Assembly: GCF_900109375.1 (NCBI RefSeq)
Contig: NZ_FOAB01000005.1
Location: 310,001 to 374,000, forward strand
Reading direction: 5' to 3'
Origin: Aquimarina amphilecti
GTDB taxonomy: Bacteria; Bacteroidota; Bacteroidia; Flavobacteriales; Flavobacteriaceae
DNA length: 64,000 nucleotides
The notes below the pieces were generated by a model. That model saw only the letters and a list, made by a program, of their open reading frames with translations, was not told the DNA's origin and did not search any database. Positions 9,387 to 18,441 of this stretch are shown here, piece after piece (position 1 is the stretch's first letter; each line of letters starts with the position of its first letter). The translations under genes were made by a program, and so were the position numbers.

Positions 9387-9515
9387 TTATTTTAAGGTAA
9401 AGGCTTTGTTTTGAGCTGTTTTGTTTTTTGATCTGTAGACATATGTATTGTAATCAATCGTGTTATTAATAGCCCAATTGGTAACCAATGATTTAGTTTT
9501 TACTTGAGATTTCAT
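9387..9515 (-). CDS. Small ORF upstream of isocitrate lyase, 42 aa
   Basis: An ATG-initiated ORF of 42 codons ends 18 bp before the aceA start on the same strand. The peptide is Asn/Thr/Lys rich (begins MKSQVKTKSLVTNWAINN) with no signal peptide or known motif. It could be a short translated leader or simply a chance ORF in AT-rich DNA; it is not similar to malate synthase as far as I can see. Confidence 0.35.
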   Translation of the reverse strand: MKSQVKTKSLVTNWAINNTIDYNTYVYRSKNKTAQNKAFTLK

Positions 9516-9654
9516 CTTCTTAGATTTTTTTAATTAATAATGCGAATTCTAATTTCTACTTATGTAGTGTTTACCAGATTCTAGTTTGTAATAAGATTTA
9601 CTAAATAGTAAATTAATTACAGGACAATATTATAAAAAAGTTTTTGATAAAAAA

Positions 9655-9710
9655 AGCGAACGTTCGCTAAAATAATTAATAATTCATAAAAAAATTTGTT
9701 CGCAAAAATA
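9655..9710 (-). promoter_or_regulatory. Candidate aceA promoter and operator
   Basis: A perfect 14-bp palindrome AGCGAACGTTCGCT lies at 9655-9668. The same GTTCGC half-site recurs at 9698-9703, touching a minus-strand TATTTTTG box (9710 to 9703) that fits the Bacteroidota -7 consensus TAnnTTTG. A clear TTG -33 element is not visible. The arrangement suggests a dimeric regulator of aceA. Confidence 0.45.
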
Positions 9711-10363
9711 GTATGTTACTAATTTTTGCTATGTTCAGAAGAGTTTTTTTAAAACATATGTATTTGTTTATAAGTGTTTTAGGTTATTTTTTTTGGTTTT
9801 AAATCTGAAGAGTTTTTGCTTGTTGAATCTAATTTTATTAAGGATATAAAAAAAGTATAATATTTTGTGTTTGATGATTTTTTTATCTGTTTTTGGTGCG
9901 ATATATCCAATATCCTAGTATGTAAAACTGTGAAATTTGAGAAAATAAAAACTGATTTAACAGTATTTTTATGTCAATATTTTAAGAAAATTCAGTTCTC
10001 GTTTGCTTGAATAAGAAAACAGAAATCATGATTAATGGTTAAACAGTATTCGAAATATGGCTTAAACATACTTTGGAAAGAGTTTAGAAATAATTAGTTG
10101 TTTTTATTCAATTTAAATAGTTTTTGAAGGGAAAAAGCACCTTCGTTTTTTATATATTTGAGAAGCACAATAATACTTATTAATAAACTGACGTAATGAT
10201 TCCAATAACTTTTCCCCCTCCCCAAAACACATATTTAGACATTAAAAATTCTAAAATTTTTATACAAAAGATCAAGGTGTAATACTTTGATTAAGAGTTT
10301 AAGAACTATTCGTTTTTAACAATGTAGTATAAAAAGGAATCTGGTGATCTTTGCTTCAAAGTT

Positions 10364-10371
10364 TAGTTTTG
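10364..10371 (+). promoter_or_regulatory. Candidate -7 element of the FHA/YcaO operon
   Basis: TAGTTTTG matches the Bacteroidota -7 consensus TAnnTTTG exactly. At the expected 20-bp distance upstream there is CTG rather than TTG. The predicted start of transcription is just before the inverted repeat at 10384. Confidence 0.45.
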
Positions 10372-10383
10372 TATGGTTTCTAA

Positions 10384-10426
10384 AATTTAGATTATGCAAT
10401 TAATATTAATTGTAATAATCTAAATT
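10384..10426. repeat. Large imperfect palindrome in the FHA gene leader
   Basis: Arms AATTTAGATTAT (10384-10395) and ATAATCTAAATT (10415-10426) flank an inner palindrome CAATTAATATTAATTG (10397-10412). One base bulge breaks the symmetry. It may be a binding site for a dimeric regulator or an AT-rich leader hairpin; no U tract follows, so not a terminator. Confidence 0.6.
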
Positions 10427-10505
10427 AATACAATGTATAAACCATTTTAATCAATTGTGTTTTGCAGTTAATCACTTATAATTTAATAAATGGAATAGTT
10501 GAATT

Positions 10506-11465
10506 ATGGCTATTATCAAGAATAATAAAATTGGGGAAATAGTATGCTTAAATACGCAGCATACATTTGGAAGAAATCAAAATACTGCCCATACGTATAT
10601 TTCGCAGAAAGATATTTCTCAATCACACGCACTAATATCTTGGCGTGGGAGTAATTGGTATATACAAGATCATAGCAGAAACGGTACTATGTTAAATGGG
10701 GAGTATATAAATAATACAGCGGTAAAACTTACTAAAGGAGCAAAAATTCAGTTTGGAGAGAGTATATCAACATTATGGGAAATAATAAATTTAGATCCTC
10801 CTTCTAGTTATCTCAAATCATTAAATGATCAAAATAAAATAATAGAACTTACTACAGGTCATGCGTTTCCGAATGAAGAAGAACCTGAAGTTCTGATTTA
10901 TCCCGAAGATGCAATTTGGAAATTAGAAAGAAAAGGAGATATAATTGACTTGGTTCAGAATAGTACATATACAATTGATAACGAGGAATATGTTTTTATA
11001 GAAAATCAAGTGTTAGAAGATACTATGGATAATGGATACATAGTGAATAATGCCTATTTTCAATTTGTTCTAAGTTCTGATGAGGAGCATATTCGTATTA
11101 AAATTATAACACAAAATCTAGAATTGGATTTAGGAGAAAGAGTTCATAACTATATACTTCTGGCACTTGCCCGTAAAAGATTAATGGATGTAGAAAATGG
11201 ATATGTTTTTGGGGATCAAGGCTGGATGGCAATTGATGATTTATTAAATGATATGAGCAAAGAATTTGGTAAAGAGTTAGATGCGTATTACTTGAATTTA
11301 AAGATTTATCGAATCAGAAAATTATTGTTGGAAACAAAACCGTATGGATATCTTTTTGCTAATAGTGTTGAAAGGCGATATGGTGAAATTCGGTTTGCTC
11401 ACAGATTTTTTCAAATTTTAAAAGAAGAACGATGCATTGGCGAAGTGCTCGCAATAGCTAATTAA
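10506..11465 (+). CDS. FHA domain protein with C-terminal winged-helix-like domain
   Basis: 319 residues. Residues about 15-90 form an FHA domain: FGRNQNT (Gly-Arg), ISQSHALISW (Ser-x-x-His) and DHSRNGTMLNG (Asn-Gly-Thr), the residues that hold phosphothreonine. Residues about 205-310 resemble an OmpR-type winged helix, with a GWMAIDDLL helix, NLKIYRIRKLL as recognition helix and GYLF as wing. No signal peptide or membrane segment. It is 40 bp upstream of a Ser/Thr kinase gene, so I infer that it binds a phosphothreonine made by that kinase and acts as the transcription regulator of the operon. The DNA-binding part is an inference from pattern only. Confidence 0.75.
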   Translation: MAIIKNNKIGEIVCLNTQHTFGRNQNTAHTYISQKDISQSHALISWRGSNWYIQDHSRNGTMLNGEYINNTAVKLTKGAKIQFGESISTLWEIINLDPPSSYLKSLNDQNKIIELTTGHAFPNEEEPEVLIYPEDAIWKLERKGDIIDLVQNSTYTIDNEEYVFIENQVLEDTMDNGYIVNNAYFQFVLSSDEEHIRIKIITQNLELDLGERVHNYILLALARKRLMDVENGYVFGDQGWMAIDDLLNDMSKEFGKELDAYYLNLKIYRIRKLLLETKPYGYLFANSVERRYGEIRFAHRFFQILKEERCIGEVLAIAN

Positions 11466-11505
11466 AACTAAAGATTTATATAAAAAACAACTATAAAACC
11501 TAATC

Positions 11506-14500
11506 ATGGAAAACCCCTCGACTAAAAATGCCCCAAATGTCGATATTCATTTAGAAAATTATACAATACTCGAAAAGATTGGAGAAGGAGGATATGGTAT
11601 TGTGTACAAAGCGATCCAAGTAAGTACGGGTCAATCAGTAGCAATCAAAATACTTAAGTTTAAAGAAGTACTAGATCAGAAATCTATAAAACAACAGACA
11701 GCACGCTTTGATAGAGAAACTAAATTATGTGCGGAAATTAATCACCCTAATATTGTAAAGCTTTTAGATAAAGGATATACTGGGAATCAGGAACCTTTTG
11801 CTGTTTTTGAGTATATCTCAGGACAGACATTAAAAGATTTGATAACTCTTCATAATGGAATATCTGCTGAAGAAACAGGGTTTCTTATGGGGCAAGTTCT
11901 TGATGCTTTGGTGTCTGCTCATGCAAAGGGTATTATACATCGTGACTTGAAGCCACATAATATTATGGTTACTAAAACAGGAACCAGATCCCATATAAAA
12001 ATATTAGATTTCGGAATAGGAATATTTACCCATGATTTTAGAACAAGTGATTATAAGGATATTACATTAACTCACGAGGTGATAGGTACTCCTGCATATA
12101 GCGCACCTGAGCAATTGAGAGGTGATCCACCTACTGTAAAATCGGATTTGTATGCGTGGGGATTAATTGTTTTGGAATGTCTTACAGGACAACCTGCTAT
12201 TAAAGGATCTAGTGTTGCTGAAGTATTTCAGAAACAACTAAATCCTGCAGATGTACCTTTACCTCCTTCAATTTTTGGGCATTCTCTAGGGAAAGTATTG
12301 ACTCGAGTGTTAGATAAAAATCATAATCGCCGTATAGCAACGGCAGAATTGGTTTACGAAGAATTCTCTAAGATCAATTTTAGTACTATTGTAGGAGATG
12401 TTCAACCGCAAAATGAAATACTTCTAAAATCCGAAGATGCTACAGAAGTAAATCAGCTAGTTTGGCGAAGTGCGCATAGCGAAAAAAGACAGATTACGGT
12501 ACTTTGTGCTAAACTTATTTTATCAGTATCCGATCACGCGGTTATGGAAATGGAAACGATAGAGACCATTCAAAAAGATCAGTTGTATCTATGTAAAGAA
12601 GTTGGCGTTCGTTTTGGAGCTCATATCTCAGGAATTATAGCGGATACCATTGTAATGTGCTTTGGATATCCACAAGGAAGTGATAATGATGCAAGAAGAG
12701 CAGGAAGAACAGCATTAGAGCTTATTGGTCAATTGCAAAAGAGAAATACATTGCTTTTTGCAAAACACGGTGTTGGTTTAGAGATTAGAATTGCAATGAA
12801 TTCTGGAACAGTCCTTATAAAACATAATACTACTCCAGAAGGATTGGTGACAAATACAGCTTTTAATTTATTGTATACTACACCTTCAGGGCAGATTTTG
12901 GCAACAGAAACTACCAGAAGATTATTGGATGCGCATTTAGAGTTTGAAGCGTTTAAGATTCCTGAGTTTTCAGGTATTACAAATACTACCAATGTGTACT
13001 TGTTAACTGGAGAACGCCAGACAGAAGCATTATCAAATCTTAGTCCTAGAAGTGCAGATCAAAAAATGATTGGCCGCGAAAAAGAACAAACCAAGATTTT
13101 TGAAACTTGGGAATCGATACATTCCAAAAATGGAAAAGCATTACTAATAAAAGGACAAGCTGGTATAGGAAAATCTAAATTGATTTATGAAACAAAAAAA
13201 CAATTAATTGATAAAAGATTTAGGGTTAGAGAGTGTCGCTGTTTGCCTGAACATAGAAACAATGCCTTGCATCCTGTTTTTGAAATGCTGAAAAGAGATA
13301 TAGGGGTACATGATAATGAAACTCTTATACCGCATTTAGAAGATGCTCTGAAAAAAGCAAATTGTTCTCCCGAAAAAGTTATTCCTGTTATATGTTCTTG
13401 GTTTTCAGTTCCGTTAGGAGATGCTTATCAGATTTCTGACGCTACACCAGCAGAACAAAAAGAAATTTTATATGATGGATTAGAAAAACTGATACTTCAT
13501 ATAGACAAGGATAAAAAATTTATACTCATTATAGAAGACCTACATTGGATAGATCCTACGAGTTTAGATTTTTTAGGAACAATAGTAACAAAAATAAGTA
13601 ATGAAAAATTCTTGTTGTTATTAACTGCACGTCCAGAATTTAAAGCAGCATGGGATTTTGAAAATTTTTCAGAGATAACGCTAAAAACTCTTAATGAAAC
13701 GGCAAGTGAATCTCTAATCAAAGATATTTTACAACAAAAATCAATTGAGACAGCTGCATTGGAATACATTATAGAAAAAACAGATGGAATTCCTTTGTTT
13801 ATAGAAGATCTTACTCGGATGCTATTAGAAGAGCAGTATTTAGTGCTTGAAGGAGAAAACTATGCATTAGCCAAAAACTTTGATGCAGCATCAGTTCCAG
13901 TAACTTTAAAAGGATTATTAAATGCTCGCCTGGACCATATAGGTTTTGCTAAAGAAACAGCGCAACTTGCTGCTGCCATTGGAAGAGAATTTTCATATGA
14001 TCTATTAGTCAAATCATCTTTACATGATGAAGCTATGGTGCAAAATAATCTAACAGCGCTTATGGATGCTAACCTTATTTATCATCATCGTCGAGTTCAA
14101 AATGAAAGCTATATTTTTCGTCACGCGTTAATTCGTGATGCTGCTTATGATAGTATGGTATCTTTATTAAAGCAAGAAGTACATGGAAGGATTGCAGAAA
14201 CCATAGAAAATGATTTTGAAGATTTAGTTAGAGACAATCCTTTTGAATTGGCAGAACATTATGCGAATGCAAAGGATTATCAAAAGGCAATTGTTTATGG
14301 TTTGAAGAAAACAAACTTTTCCATACGCCGATCTTTAAATCAAGAAGCGTATAATGAATCTTTAAAATGTCTCGAATGGATTGCTGAATGTGAAGCGGGG
14401 ATAACAGCATGGAAACAAGAATTGGAGGTTAATCGAATTATCATTCCTGCGTTAATGGTATTGGAAGGTTATGGAAGTGAGCAGATCGAAGTCTTTTCTA

Positions 14501-15516
14501 AAAAAGCAATGCAATTAGAAGAACTTCTTAAGGATGATGTTGATTTTATGGAGACCTTTCAATCCAGTGGAGCGGATCATACTAGTAATTGGGGGTTAGC
14601 TCAATATCACCATATGCGGTCTAATAGAAAAGAAGCTTTGTACTTATGTAATGCGATCATAAACAAAGCTAGGAAGACTGAAAATAGACAGAATTTATTA
14701 GATAGTTTGCCTCTTATGGGAATGTTTGTTTCGACAGATGGTTTTCTTTCTGAGGCGTCTTCTCATTTTGAAGAAGCATTATCTATATATAATAAGGATT
14801 TGGATGTAGAAATAGCTTTTCGAAATGGAATTGATCCTAAAACTCATGCACATGCCAATTACGCTTTTAATCTTGCATTACAAGGGGCAATTGAAGAAGC
14901 TAAATATCATTTAAAAGAAGGGCGTGATTGGGCTTTGCAAATAGATCATGTTCCTTCTATAGCTATTACGAATGTTTATTTTATGCAGATTGCCTGGTTG
15001 ATTAGAGATGATAATTGGATCCAAGAATTAAACGATATCAATTCTGTATTTTTTGAAGAATACCCTGAGATGGGGTTTTTGGCAGAATATTCTAATGTGT
15101 ATAACTATTGGAGAATTGATACTATTGATCCGCAAAAAGGTTTTTCTGATTTAAGGATTGCTTCAAAACAAACATATCTACATTCTTATCTCGAAGGTGT
15201 TTTGGTGGATACTTTGATTAATAAGGAATTATATGATCAAGCAATCATACTAGCTAATAAAGCAATAAAATGGGCTAAAGAAAATAAAGAAATGGTGTTT
15301 TTGTCACCATTATATCGAATGCTTGCGGTCGCAGTGTGCTCTAAGAATGAAAAATTATCCGATGATGAAATCGAATTTTTTGAAATCTCGATAAAAATAG
15401 CCAAAGAACAAGGAGCCAAAATTTTTGAATTACAAGCTTATGAGGAGTACAGAAATTGGATTGAAGATAAACAAAAAGAAGAAACAATAACGAAATATAT
15501 ACAATTGCTTAAATAA
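11506..15516 (+). CDS. Ser/Thr kinase - cyclase-like - AAA ATPase - TPR fusion (TOMM kinase/cyclase type)
   Basis: 1336 residues. Order: Hanks-type kinase (about 17-290) with IGEGGYGIVYKA glycine loop, VAIKIL lysine, HRDLKPHNIM catalytic loop and DFG, all intact; a class III cyclase-like domain (about 325-505); an ATPase with Walker A GQAGIGKS (near 549) and Walker B FILIIEDLHWID; then helical TPR-like repeats to the end. In the cyclase part the first metal Asp (usual FxDI) is replaced: VLCAKL, while ADTIVMCFG keeps the second, so cyclase activity is doubtful. The architecture matches what I recall of the 'TOMM system kinase/cyclase fusion' family found beside azole-peptide genes, and the next genes include a YcaO enzyme. 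Probable role: phospho-signalling control of the cluster. Confidence 0.85.
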   Translation: MENPSTKNAPNVDIHLENYTILEKIGEGGYGIVYKAIQVSTGQSVAIKILKFKEVLDQKSIKQQTARFDRETKLCAEINHPNIVKLLDKGYTGNQEPFAVFEYISGQTLKDLITLHNGISAEETGFLMGQVLDALVSAHAKGIIHRDLKPHNIMVTKTGTRSHIKILDFGIGIFTHDFRTSDYKDITLTHEVIGTPAYSAPEQLRGDPPTVKSDLYAWGLIVLECLTGQPAIKGSSVAEVFQKQLNPADVPLPPSIFGHSLGKVLTRVLDKNHNRRIATAELVYEEFSKINFSTIVGDVQPQNEILLKSEDATEVNQLVWRSAHSEKRQITVLCAKLILSVSDHAVMEMETIETIQKDQLYLCKEVGVRFGAHISGIIADTIVMCFGYPQGSDNDARRAGRTALELIGQLQKRNTLLFAKHGVGLEIRIAMNSGTVLIKHNTTPEGLVTNTAFNLLYTTPSGQILATETTRRLLDAHLEFEAFKIPEFSGITNTTNVYLLTGERQTEALSNLSPRSADQKMIGREKEQTKIFETWESIHSKNGKALLIKGQAGIGKSKLIYETKKQLIDKRFRVRECRCLPEHRNNALHPVFEMLKRDIGVHDNETLIPHLEDALKKANCSPEKVIPVICSWFSVPLGDAYQISDATPAEQKEILYDGLEKLILHIDKDKKFILIIEDLHWIDPTSLDFLGTIVTKISNEKFLLLLTARPEFKAAWDFENFSEITLKTLNETASESLIKDILQQKSIETAALEYIIEKTDGIPLFIEDLTRMLLEEQYLVLEGENYALAKNFDAASVPVTLKGLLNARLDHIGFAKETAQLAAAIGREFSYDLLVKSSLHDEAMVQNNLTALMDANLIYHHRRVQNESYIFRHALIRDAAYDSMVSLLKQEVHGRIAETIENDFEDLVRDNPFELAEHYANAKDYQKAIVYGLKKTNFSIRRSLNQEAYNESLKCLEWIAECEAGITAWKQELEVNRIIIPALMVLEGYGSEQIEVFSKKAMQLEELLKDDVDFMETFQSSGADHTSNWGLAQYHHMRSNRKEALYLCNAIINKARKTENRQNLLDSLPLMGMFVSTDGFLSEASSHFEEALSIYNKDLDVEIAFRNGIDPKTHAHANYAFNLALQGAIEEAKYHLKEGRDWALQIDHVPSIAITNVYFMQIAWLIRDDNWIQELNDINSVFFEEYPEMGFLAEYSNVYNYWRIDTIDPQKGFSDLRIASKQTYLHSYLEGVLVDTLINKELYDQAIILANKAIKWAKENKEMVFLSPLYRMLAVAVCSKNEKLSDDEIEFFEISIKIAKEQGAKIFELQAYEEYRNWIEDKQKEETITKYIQLLK

Positions 15517-15541
15517 ATATTCATACCTAAATTAACTAAAA

Positions 15542-16177
15542 ATGGGAGACGTAACAACAGATCAATTGCAGAATATCATTAACAAAACTGAACCAACGAT
15601 AACAAAAAAAATATCTTGGGGAGATGATCAAGAAAAGATCTTTGAAATTTGTAAAAAGTATTATGAATTATGTTTAGCCTGCGCTAAGGATAGTGATTTA
15701 TATGATTCTTTTACAAATCCAAAAAATACTATTGCTTTTTTAACAGATGGGAAATTGCATGGAGAAAGTAAATATGTGTTTTATTTTGATGGTGAAGAAA
15801 AAATACCTTTCGAAGGTGTAGGTATGATTCTTCCAAAACAAGGATTAGAAATTGTCCTTGATCATCATACAGCTTGGCCAACTTTATTGATCACGCCAAA
15901 AGACAAAATAGCAGATGATGATAAGCAAAAAATTATTTCAATAAAAGAATCGCCAATGGTGGTAGAAAAAGTAGTCTTAAGCGATAGAGGAGAAAGTCAA
16001 ACTGTAGCAAAAGTAAATAAAGATGCGCCAACTGCAACAATGAATCTAGGGATAGATGACTTAGATAATTATAATCAAACATTGGTAATGCCAAATTACA
16101 TACCTAATACAGATATGTTATTAACTATAAAGGCTAATGAAAATGCAGAAGCAGAGATTATTATGACCTGCTGTTAA
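15542..16177 (+). CDS. 211-aa protein ending Thr-Cys-Cys; candidate RiPP substrate
   Basis: I do not recognise the family. It has no signal peptide or membrane helix, is acidic, has a helical N-terminal third containing EICKKYYELCLACAKD (three Cys), a beta-rich middle (FYFDGEEKIPFEGVGM) and a flexible tail rich in Asn and Thr. The last four residues are MTCC: Thr and Cys are exactly what YcaO cyclodehydratases convert to azolines. It lies 25 bp after the kinase and 9 bp before the YcaO gene, the usual place of a precursor. It would be far longer than typical TOMM precursors, so a chaperone, adaptor or kinase partner is an open alternative. Confidence 0.5.
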   Translation: MGDVTTDQLQNIINKTEPTITKKISWGDDQEKIFEICKKYYELCLACAKDSDLYDSFTNPKNTIAFLTDGKLHGESKYVFYFDGEEKIPFEGVGMILPKQGLEIVLDHHTAWPTLLITPKDKIADDDKQKIISIKESPMVVEKVVLSDRGESQTVAKVNKDAPTATMNLGIDDLDNYNQTLVMPNYIPNTDMLLTIKANENAEAEIIMTCC

Positions 16178-16186
16178 TCAAAACAT

Positions 16187-18424
16187 ATGATCGATAACCC
16201 TCGGTTAAAATCCAATATTTATATCTCAAAAATTGATCAGAAATTACTATATGTAATTTCTGATCAAGATATAATTCCAATATCAGATCCCTTAGAGATT
16301 GATGTTTTGGAAGAAATAAATAAAGGCAAATTATCAACACAAGAACTTGCTCATTATTTTTTAGATAGATCAGATTTTATTGCAACGTTTAAAATTATTT
16401 CCTCTTTAGAATGGAAGGGGTTTATTCGTGAAGACGATTCCCCTTATTCGGTTCAAAAAACTGCTTATTGGGAAGAGTTAGGTTTTGATGTTAAAAAACT
16501 AAAGAAAATATTAGACCAAAAATCAATTCAGATTTATAAGGTTGGAAACGTCGATGATGCTTTTTTTAAGAATATCTGTATTGAAACAGGTATCCGAATA
16601 ACTGATAATGATTCTACACTAAGTGTTGTTTTAACGGATGATTATAGTAACGAATCTTTGATTTCATTAAATCAAAACTTTATAAAGGAACAAAAAAAGT
16701 GGTTATTAATAAAGCCTATTGGGAATGAAATTTTAATAGGTCCATTTTTTATTCCTGACGCTACAGCCTGCTGGAAATGTTTGCATCATAGATTAACAAT
16801 TAATCAACCATTTAAACAGTTTTGTAAATCAATCGGCTTTGTACAAGAGGATCAGATAAAAGCTGATCACCCTATTTCTGTTAGTATAGCGAGTAATATG
16901 GCTGTCTTAGAAGTTGTGAAATGGTTGTATTCAGAAGAAAAACATACTCTAAAAAAAAATATTGTGTCGTTCAATACAAGTACTATGAATAGTACATATC
17001 ATGCAGTAACTAAAAGACCTCAATGTAAAGCTTGCGGAGATGAAGATATATTCAAAAAGAAAAGTGAACCAATTAATATAGATGCTAAAACTACGGTAAG
17101 TAATAAATTAGGTGGTTACAGAACAGTGTCACCAGAAGAAACATTTGAAAAATACAAAATTCATATAAGTAACATATCAGGAATAGTACCTAAAGTATCT
17201 CCATATCATAAAAAAGAAGGAATTCCTATATTTAATTTTGCATCAGGAAGAAACCGTGCTTTACAAAGCACATCGTTATTTTGGTTAAATCATCATTTGC
17301 GAAGTGGAAATGGAGGGAAAGGTAAAAATAGTATACAGGCAAGAACAGGAGCTTTGTGTGAAGCAATTGAACGTTACAGTTTAATGTATCATGGCGATGA
17401 GTATAGTTTTATAGCTTCTTATGAAGATTTAGAAGATGCCATTTTGCCTAATGAATGTATGAATTTTAGCCAGACTCAATTCGAAAAACGAGAAGAGATT
17501 AATAAAAATACTTCCAAGTTTTATGCTTTTATTCCACAACCTTTCGATATTGAAGAAAAAATGGAATGGACTTCATTTTATTCGCTAACATATCAAAAGT
17601 ATAAGCACTTACCGTCATGTTTTAGTTATTCTCAGTATCCTGCTAAGGATGAACAAAAATTGTATTCTTACCCTGATTCTAATGGCTGTGCTGCTGGAAA
17701 TACTGTTAAGGAAGCTATTTTGCAAGGTTTTTTGGAATTAGTAGAAAGAGATGCTGCTGCGATATGGTGGTATAATAGAATTAGAATGCCAGAAGTAGAT
17801 TTGTCAACTTCACAGAACCCTTATCTTGAAACTATAGAGGAGTATTATAAAAGTATAGAACGTAAAATCTATGTTTTAGATATCACCTCAGATCTTAATA
17901 TCCCAACCTTTGTCGCTATTTCTTCTTTGATTAATGATTCGTCAAAAAGTAATATTATTTATGCTTTTGGTTCACATATTGACGTCCATATTGCTATAGA
18001 AAGAGCGGTAATAGAACTGAATCAATTACTTCCGATTGTACAATCAGAAAACTATTTGACCAAAGACCAGGTTTTTATAGATTGGTTAGATATGGCAACG
18101 TTTAAAACTGATGAGTACTTAGTGCCAAAAAAAATAGAAAAGAAAAATCTTCAGACTGATTACCCGATTTTATGTGAATCTAATATAGAAAGTGCACTTG
18201 ATTTTTGTGTAGAAACGACAAAAATTAATGATTTGGAAGTGTTATTCTTAGATTTAACGAAAGGCGATATTGGCTTACCTGTTGTCAAAGTGATAGCGCC
18301 AGGACTTCGTCATTTTTGGAGAAGAACGGGTCAAGGAAGATTATATGATGTCCCAGTAAAAATGGGATGGTTGGATAAAAAATTATTAGAAAACGAACTC
18401 AATCCTAAAAGTATTTTTATTTAA
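16187..18424 (+). CDS. Fused E1-like / YcaO cyclodehydratase (TOMM, SagC-SagD type)
   Basis: 745 residues. Residues 1 to about 290 resemble the E1-like, leader-binding partner, with zinc cysteines Cys195/Cys198 (ACWKC) and Cys280/Cys283 (QCKAC). Residues from about 300 are a YcaO domain: ARTGALCEAIERYS (ATP/Mg site, about 386-400) and GFLELVERDAAAIWW (about 513-527), plus FGSHIDVHIAIERAV. Such fusions (as in cyanobactin heterocyclases) use ATP to turn Cys, Ser or Thr of a peptide into azolines. The C terminus reads ELNPKSIFI; the proline-rich PxPxP end common in azoline-forming YcaO proteins is not there. No flavin dehydrogenase is encoded nearby, so oxidation to azoles is not evident. Confidence 0.88.
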   Translation: MIDNPRLKSNIYISKIDQKLLYVISDQDIIPISDPLEIDVLEEINKGKLSTQELAHYFLDRSDFIATFKIISSLEWKGFIREDDSPYSVQKTAYWEELGFDVKKLKKILDQKSIQIYKVGNVDDAFFKNICIETGIRITDNDSTLSVVLTDDYSNESLISLNQNFIKEQKKWLLIKPIGNEILIGPFFIPDATACWKCLHHRLTINQPFKQFCKSIGFVQEDQIKADHPISVSIASNMAVLEVVKWLYSEEKHTLKKNIVSFNTSTMNSTYHAVTKRPQCKACGDEDIFKKKSEPINIDAKTTVSNKLGGYRTVSPEETFEKYKIHISNISGIVPKVSPYHKKEGIPIFNFASGRNRALQSTSLFWLNHHLRSGNGGKGKNSIQARTGALCEAIERYSLMYHGDEYSFIASYEDLEDAILPNECMNFSQTQFEKREEINKNTSKFYAFIPQPFDIEEKMEWTSFYSLTYQKYKHLPSCFSYSQYPAKDEQKLYSYPDSNGCAAGNTVKEAILQGFLELVERDAAAIWWYNRIRMPEVDLSTSQNPYLETIEEYYKSIERKIYVLDITSDLNIPTFVAISSLINDSSKSNIIYAFGSHIDVHIAIERAVIELNQLLPIVQSENYLTKDQVFIDWLDMATFKTDEYLVPKKIEKKNLQTDYPILCESNIESALDFCVETTKINDLEVLFLDLTKGDIGLPVVKVIAPGLRHFWRRTGQGRLYDVPVKMGWLDKKLLENELNPKSIFI

Positions 18425-18441
18425 AATTCACTCAATTATTT

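Larger units (their letters stand above)
9516..10505. other. 990-bp gene-free region between aceA and the FHA operon
   Basis: Very AT-rich DNA between two divergent genes. I see no credible ORF. It holds the palindrome and possible -7 box of aceA (9655-9710), and a -7 box and long inverted repeat in front of the FHA gene (10364-10426). The rest (about 9740-10350) shows nothing I can name. Confidence 0.6.

Noticed and set aside
12729..13769. Antisense ORFs of 87 and 90 residues inside the kinase/cyclase gene
   Set aside because: They lie wholly opposite well supported domains (cyclase, ATPase) and have no motif; shadows of the real gene.
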